The notes under the pieces were generated by a model. That model made no database searches and had not been told where the DNA came from. It was given only the letters and a program-made list of their open reading frames with translations. 64,000 nucleotides of DNA, taken from positions 1,225,001 to 1,289,000 of the forward strand of contig CAJHZI010000205.1 of assembly GCA_905160935.1 (NCBI GenBank), in the 5' to 3' direction. Numbering within the stretch: the stretch's first letter is position 1; each line of letters opens with the position of its first letter. The position numbers were made by a program, and so were the translations under genes. Below are positions 61,855 to 64,000 of the stretch, piece by piece. This DNA comes from Enchytraeus crypticus (taxonomy: Eukaryota > Annelida > Clitellata > Enchytraeida > Enchytraeidae).

Positions 61855-62200
61855 TCATTCTCATCTTCTTCCCTTAAATCCCAGTATAACCAGAGTCGGG
61901 ATACGAATAGACCTTCTCCAGTCCTCTCTGTCCCACACCCTTATTTTGCAAGTCCTTCTTAATCATCGCATCCCTTGTCAGTAGTGGTCTACCTCTCTCT
62001 AGCTTAACAGCCAGCTACATGTATTCTCTTCTAACTTTCTTTACTACGTCCTCATTTGTCTATATCACACTATGCCCATACCATCTCAATCTCGACTGAG
62101 CCAACGTATTCTATCCCTAGTCCCCTCAACACTCAAATTCATCCTCACATGTTCATTTTCCACTCAGTCTTTTCTAGTTTAACCTAACATTAGACGTAAC
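61855..62200 (-). mobile_element. LINE C-terminus and (GAT)n tail
   Basis: On the minus strand broken frames read RLRWYGHS near 62075, DVVKKVRREYM near 62020, LERGRPLLTRDAMIKKDL near 61960 and GLEKVYSYPDSGYTGI near 61900. This is an L1/RTE-style RLRWYGH end with a GATGAT-type tail at 61845-61860. The same tail is inserted at 17715-17987. Confidence 0.6.
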
Positions 62201-62289
62201 ATTATCTTTACTGCCACATGCGAACACTGAAAATGTTCCCTTTTAGTGCACAACTCTCCGAACCATACTAGCACTACCACTGAGCTATA

Positions 62290-64000
62290 AACTTTTCTGT
62301 GGCATTAGTGGTATCCCAGCGGAATTCCTGAAAATGTTGGAAGAAGAAACACTCAATAATTTAGTGGAGTTATGTATGGAAGTGTACAATACAGGTATTT
62401 GGCCAGACGACTTTACCAAGTCAGTGATGATCCCAATTCCCAAAAACGCCAATTCTGTGGAGTGTTCGGATTACAGAATAATCAGTTTAATACCTCATGC
62501 ATTGAAGATCTCATTAAAGATAGTAAATAATCGCATTCAGTCGAAAGCAGAGATGATATTGAGCAAGACACAATTTGGTTTTAGGAAGGGATGCGGCCCA
62601 AGAGAAGCAATAGGGGTATAAAACCTATGCGGGTTCTTTGCGAAAGAGGCTTAGAATATGGAAATGACGTTTTTGTATGCTTTGTAGACTTCGAGAAGGC
62701 CTTTGATAGGATTAATTGGATTATGATGATGAATATCTTAAAAAGAATAGAAATTGACTGGAGAGATAGAAGACTAATTTTGAACTTGTACATGAATCAA
62801 AGAGCAGTAATCAAAATCCAATAAGAATACTAAGAAGAAGGTGAAATAAGACGTGGAGTTAGACAAGGATGTAGCATTTCGCCGCTGCTGTTTAACATTT
62901 ACGCTGAGGCAATGATGGAGGAAGCCATGGAAGAAGGAATAAAAGTAGGAGGGAATTTATTACAAGACGTACAATTTGCAGATGACTAACCGCCGATCTT
63001 ATAAAGCGAAGATCAGAACGATATCGTCGCCGTAAGTCGCTTTTGCATCTTATGAACGAGATGTCGGTCAGTATCTGAGCTGATTTCAGCTACATGTGAC
63101 GGGATAGTTATTGTTTCGAGATCGGGCGGTTATTCTCATCGGTAGATTAAAACAAAAGTCGTCGCCAGGGGCTGATACTCAACCGTCGTAGGTGGCTCCA
63201 GCCAATAGGAGAGCGCGAAATCCGCTTAAATGGTTAGAATTCTTGGAAATGTGACGTTACAGACTCAAGATAAAGGTGAGAATAGAGAAGTTTCATAGTA
63301 TGCAAAAAGCAGATTGGTAGTTATCTCGCGGATAAAGTCAAATGGTAGAGATTGCTATCGGCGAGAATATCTTTCCGTTATAATATTGGGTATAAGAAAT
63401 GGTAGCGGGCAACGAGATTGGACTGCAGAAGATAAAGGATAGGCTGAATGATACGGCATTGAGATATGGCATGAAGATTAATATAAAAAAGACGAAAGTT
63501 ATGAGAGTGTCCAATAAAAAAGGTGAAGTTACTATCACAATAAATGGTACGAAATTGGAACAGGTAAGGAGTTTCAAATATTTGGGTAATACTATAACCG
63601 ATGACGGGAAATGTGAGACGGAAATATGCAGTAGGATTGCACAAGCAAAAGCGGCCTTTGGTAATAGAAAAGAACTATCAACAAAAAGTCTAAAGAAAGA
63701 CACAAAGATAAAGATAGTGAAAACTTTGGTTTGGACGACGCTATTGTATGGATGTGAGACATGGACCTTAAGGAACGAAGATATTGGAAAACTAAAGGCG
63801 TTGGAAATGTGGATTTGGATAAGAATGGAGAGGATTAGCTGGACTCAAAAGTTTACAAATGAGGAAGTTCTGGAGAGAGTTGGCACAGATAGACAGTTGA
63901 TAAATGTATTAAGAAATAGGAAGAAGAGTTGGATAGAACACATTCTAAGGAGGGAAGGTCTATTAAAAGAGGTCACAGAAGGTAGAATGGAAGGAAAAAG
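62290..64000 (+). mobile_element. RTE-like LINE, RT to C-terminus, running off the window
   Basis: Frames read SGIPAEFLKMLEEETLN, YNTGIWPDDFTKSVMIPIP, YRIISLIPHALKI (fingers), FGFRKGCGPREAIGV, FVDFEKAFDRINW (motif A near 62690), DWRDRRLILNLYMNQRAV and VRQGCSISPLLFNIYAEAM, then LLQDVQFADD (motif C near 62980). A 409-bp insert follows. The LINE resumes with MVAGNEIGLQKIK, INIKKTKVMRVSNKKG, SFKYLGNTITDDGKCETE, TLVWTTLLYGCETWTL and WIEHILRREGLLKEV to the edge. Stops and frame changes are few relative to other copies, making it the best RT of the family here. Clade tentative: RTE-like. Confidence 0.75.
62989..63397. mobile_element. Non-autonomous DNA transposon (MITE) inside the LINE
   Basis: About 409 bp of GC-richer sequence splits the LINE right after FADD. 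The termini CCGCCGATCTTATAAAGCG and the inverted CCGTTATAATATTGGG are imperfect inverted repeats. The LINE sequence CAAGGAATGG expected here appears as TAA on the left and TATAAGAAATGG on the right, hinting at a TAA duplication. No coding frame. Confidence 0.5.

Noticed and set aside
1-64000. CRISPR arrays, phage, operons, riboswitches
   Set aside because: Spaced regular repeats with unique spacers, ribosome binding sites and dense same-strand genes are all absent; the window is eukaryotic.

Overview
This is a gene-poor, AT-rich stretch of an animal genome, most likely a marine invertebrate. It holds LINEs of at least six families, tRNA-derived SINEs, LTR elements, DNA transposons with TA or TAA target duplications, GT-AG introns and long (TA)n tracts. 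No bacterial gene, operon, rRNA array, CRISPR array or intact tRNA gene was seen. The phylum cannot be fixed from sequence alone; the mixture is typical of molluscs, other lophotrochozoans or invertebrate deuterostomes.

Layout. 1-4.7 kb: minus-strand copies of a LINE with a restriction-like endonuclease, one of them about 2.7 kb long, and a candidate solo LTR. 4.7-10.9 kb: a GC-rich island, LINE remnants, tRNA-type SINEs and two host-gene candidates (7489-7975 minus, two exons; 9881-10319 plus, terminal exon). 11.0-14.5 kb: a 3.5 kb retrovirus-like (Gypsy-type) element whose 820-bp end repeats are inverted rather than direct. 14.5-18.9 kb: CR1-like and RTE-like LINE 3' parts with nested insertions. 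19.0-22.5 kb: a broken Gypsy-type LTR element. 22.6-25.3 kb: a 2.2 kb DNA transposon with palindromic subterminal repeats, carrying a 5S rRNA-like sequence, inserted into a LINE tail. 25.9-27.1 kb: a mariner relic inside a (TA)n tract. 28.4-32.2 kb: block A of a duplication whose partner B is at 49.2-51.6 kb; A carries two extra foldback elements. 32.5-38.9 kb: LINEs, including a 3.8 kb element with ORF1 and ORF2 inserted into another LINE. 39-45 kb: SINEs, a palindromic LINE copy and a candidate host exon at 44164. 45.2-49.2 kb: two CR1-like LINEs head to tail. 51.7-59.5 kb: a 3.7 kb LINE with ORF1/EN/RT, RTE-like tails, pogo-like ends and a CR1-like 5' half with a 2A-like motif. 59.5-64 kb: possible host exons, a LINE tail and an RTE-like copy running off the window edge.

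Functionally the window is dominated by retrotransposition remnants: LINEs supply reverse transcriptase and endonuclease, SINEs borrow LINE tails, and DNA transposons cut into both. Host coding content is limited to a few short exon candidates that I could not assign to known families. The least ordinary signals are the inverted-LTR element, a LINE-tail copy with strongly biased A-to-G changes, the transposon carrying palindromic arrays and a 5S-like unit, and snap-back palindromes in a LINE copy.
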